Source: Dugong dugon (Eukaryota > Chordata > Mammalia > Sirenia > Dugongidae). From it: a stretch of DNA of 64,000 nt. Below are positions 61,771 through 64,000 of the stretch, piece after piece. The notes beneath the pieces were generated by a model that saw only the letters and a list, made by a program, of their open reading frames with translations, was not told where the DNA came from and ran no database searches. Position 1 is the first letter of the stretch, and every line of letters begins with the position of its first letter. A program made the translations under genes and the position numbers. The stretch lies in contig CM057480.1 in NCBI GenBank assembly GCA_030035585.1, positions 6,565,001 through 6,629,000 on the forward strand. Reading direction: 5' to 3'.

Positions 61771-62289
61771 GGGGTGGGGTGGAAGTTCCAGAGGAAGAAT
61801 ATTATTGTGGTTAGAAGTCAAGTGCCTGCCTCCTCATTGGTATGGTACTCCATACCAAAGTCAGCAGGCTGAACTCCTCCTGGCCCTGCTGAGAATGGGC
61901 CAGTAGGAGGCACCACCTGACCCACTTTTGGGCCTCCCTCCCTCATGCTGTGTTACCCATCTAGACTGTCCCAGGAGGAACAGGCCACCGGGCTCAGCAT
62001 CCTTTCCCTCCCCTGCTTAAATCATGTTTCGCTTATACTGGGGTTCCTCTGAGCTTACTCTTCCTATCAGTCGGGTCTCCCTGCTGTGCTCCCCAAACTC
62101 CCCTATCCCAGAACCTGAACCCTCATTCTGGACAAGAAGATCCCTCTAGGGAATCCTTTCTCCCACAGGCATCCCTGTGTGTGCCATCACTTTCCAGCCT
62201 CTCAGCCAGCCAGCAGGCCTGGGACCTCCTGCTGCTTCTGGTGCTGTCCTACAATGGGAGAAGTCTTTTCCCCTGCAGCGGCCACCACC
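61771..62289. other. Intron 1 DNA without a recognised element
   Basis: About 520 bp. Nothing supported. Confidence 0.4.
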
Positions 62290-62404
62290 CTACAGGACAG
62301 AGTACAACTGTCCCATAGGGTTTACCAAGGAGCAGCTGGTGGATTCGGAACTGCCGACCTTTCAGTTAGCAGCCGAGCTCTTAACCCTCGCCACCAGGGC
62401 TCCT
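62290..62404 (-). repeat. AfroSINE, type A, tail truncated
   Basis: CCTACAGGACAGAGTACAAC to TCGCCACCAGGGCTCCT. Confidence 0.93.
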
Positions 62405-63069
62405 GCAGCAGCCACAGCTAGTCTTTGAAAAGGCCGGAGAGGCTGTAGCACTGCCCTCCGGAGGGTCTGCATCTCACAGGGGGGCCGGGGTGCGGGGGTG
62501 TGGCGGTCACTCTCCCTTGGGCTGGCTTAGTTCAGCCAGACTGGACTCTGCTGTTCCTTTAAGGCTTGCTGTTCCCTCCACCTGAGACCTTCCCTCCCCC
62601 TCCACTTCATTCAGGTCTCATCACTTCCTCAGAGCCTCCCCCTGCAACTAGACAGGGCCCTGGTCCAGCTCTCCTCCATCCCCTTTCTCTGCTGAATTTC
62701 TCCTCAAGCACTTTCATTACCTGAAATTCTGTATCTGTTCATTTCTTCCTTGTTGTCTCACGAGAATTGAAGGAACACAAGCACTGGGAAACTCCTCTGT
62801 CTCTCTCACTGCTCGATTCCTCCATTCTCACTGCACAGAGATGCTCAAAAGATACTCGGTGAACGGACAAATGGACAAACAGAATGAAGGACCCAAAGAT
62901 TTCCACAATAACTTTATTTAGTGAGCATTGCATTTCACCAGGAAAATAAGAGGGGGAGGAGAAATATGCCAGGAAAACCGTTCCTCGGTTTCCAATTCTA
63001 AAATCAAGAACAGAAATTCAGGTCGTATTACGAAAATCTAGTTCCCATCACTGGGAGGTAGTATTTGGG
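62405..63069. other. Intron 1 DNA without a recognised element
   Basis: About 660 bp. 62405-62680 is pyrimidine-rich. Nothing supported. Confidence 0.4.
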
Positions 63070-63420
63070 TGAATTTATGGACTTTTTCCAGAAAAGTCAC
63101 CTGTGGTCAATTAAAAATGACTGCAAATTTCTTGCTATTCCTCTCATCAAAACATGTAGTCTGTTTCCCCTTCCCTTGAATCTGGGCTGGCCTTGGAACT
63201 TGCCTTCCCCAGTGGAATGCGGGGGAATCAGGCTAGGTAACTCCTGAGTGGGGTAGCCTTTGCTTCATGTGCTTAGAAAACTCATGCTTGGAACCCCATG
63301 GCCACGTTGTGAGAAACCCAAGCAAGCACTCTGGTTGACAGCTTCCCCTCACTGTACTGCTAGCCAGGTGAGCTAGCCATTCTGGACTTTCCAATAGCAC
63401 ATCCGTCCGGATGACTAGAG
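63070..63420 (+). repeat. Possible old LTR-type repeat
   Basis: AATCTGGGCTGGCCTTGGAA, CTTGCCTTCCCCAGTGGAAT and GAAACCCAAGCAAGCACTC recall an ancient mammalian LTR or DNA repeat. The family is uncertain. Confidence 0.4.
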
Positions 63421-64000
63421 CCCCGACCAAAAACCAGTAGAGCAGAAGACTGGCTTGTCTGAGTCCAGTATGCCTACAGAGTATTCACAAATGATCGTAA
63501 TCAAAACACTATTTTTATTTGCTTTATCTCTTAATGAACATAAAACAGAGCTATTTTCTGAGTTGGAGCTGAGGGCTGGAAGGCTTTCTTCAGCCAGACA
63601 ATGCCTTCTTTTCTCCTTGAGTAAAACCCAGGGAATGAATGATATTCAAGTTTCCTTCCTATCACTGTCAACAGCTAGTCCCAGCAAAATGCATGAATTC
63701 ATTAATTTATTCACTCACGATTCCCTTCCAGAGCTTGGGCCAGACCAGCAGCCCCAGAGGAAAATCCGTGTTCTGAAAACCCAAGAGCTGGTCACCACCT
63801 CTCAGAGCCTCAACAAGCCTAATTCACCAGCATCTCTGGAAGGTTCTTTCCATGTGTGAGATTATGTCCATGAACCAGATGCCTCTCCAGATAGTAAGTA
63901 TCCATGAGAATGAGGTGGGAAGGGGGATTGTAAATCCCCAGGGAACTTCCAAAGGGGCTAATAACCGCAACACTTTTTTCTGTGAGCTCTCCACCAAGCC
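63421..64000. other. Intron 1 DNA to the window end
   Basis: A 134-residue open frame at 63455-63859 shows no known domain, splice context or codon pattern that I can support as real. No repeat recognised. Confidence 0.35.

Larger units (their letters stand above)
45462..64000 (-). other. TRIM71: TRIM71 intron 1 (partial, runs off the window)
   Basis: Upstream of exon 2 the sequence is noncoding to the end of the window. No RING or first B-box coding sequence appears (it would be Gly/Ala-rich and very GC-rich). Intron 1 is therefore longer than 18.5 kb, which fits the long first intron of this gene in other mammals. Confidence 0.85.

Noticed and set aside
63455-63859. 134-codon open frame as a possible exon
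   Set aside because: No known domain, no convincing splice sites or conservation evidence; long frames of this size occur by chance in 64 kb.
45462-64000. TRIM71 exon 1 within the window
   Set aside because: No sequence coding for a RING finger or Gly/Ala-rich linker was found; it must lie beyond the end.

Overview
This is mammalian nuclear DNA. It is full of one tRNA-derived SINE family, the AfroSINE, whose head reads GAGCCCTGGTGG and whose tail reads GAGTCGGAATCGACTC. More than 40 copies lie on both strands. With the accompanying L1 3' tails, RTE-clade LINE ends and MaLR-like LTRs, this points to an afrotherian, most likely an elephant; the species is inferred from repeat content recalled from memory.

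One protein-coding gene is recognisable: the 3' part of TRIM71 (LIN-41), on the minus strand. Reading along the mRNA, the window holds part of intron 1 (64000 to 45462), exon 2 (45461-45294), intron 2, exon 3 (31576-31442), intron 3, the terminal coding exon 4 (24604-23153), and a 3' UTR of about 6 kb ending near 17147. The three exons give 584 codons (56+45+483). The full-length protein is about 868 residues, so exon 1 (RING, B-box 1 and the start of B-box 2, about 284 residues) lies beyond position 64000.

The 3' UTR (17147-23152) has no interspersed repeats that I recognise. It carries the expected heterochronic control sites: five perfect let-7 seed matches (two close to the stop codon, three clustered 4 kb further on) and a 10-nt match to miR-125 about 80 nt after the stop. 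TRIM71 is an RNA-binding, mRNA-silencing stem-cell factor, and let-7 and miR-125 switch it off at differentiation.

Region by region. 1-17146 is intergenic DNA downstream of TRIM71. It holds a complete MaLR-like provirus (9591-11917, with a 5-bp target duplication and a SINE inside), solo LTRs, L1, L2 and MIR fragments and many SINEs. 17147-24604 is the 3' UTR plus the GC-rich last exon. 24605-31441 is intron 3, with an L1-like 3' end, L2, SINEs and a DNA transposon with inverted termini. 31577-45293 is intron 2, with L1, SINEs and a TG repeat of about 117 bp. 45462-64000 is intron 1, with an RTE LINE 3' end, L1-type tails, SINEs and a possible conserved noncoding element near 55 kb.

SINE type names used below. 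Type A is the short AfroSINE (about 150 bp). Type B is longer (about 200 bp; head GGAGTCCCTGGGTGG, with a middle block GGCCTGGTGATCTGCTTCC). Type AB has a type A head plus the middle block. Type G has a tRNA-Gly-like head. Repeat boundaries are read by eye and accurate to about 5-10 bases.
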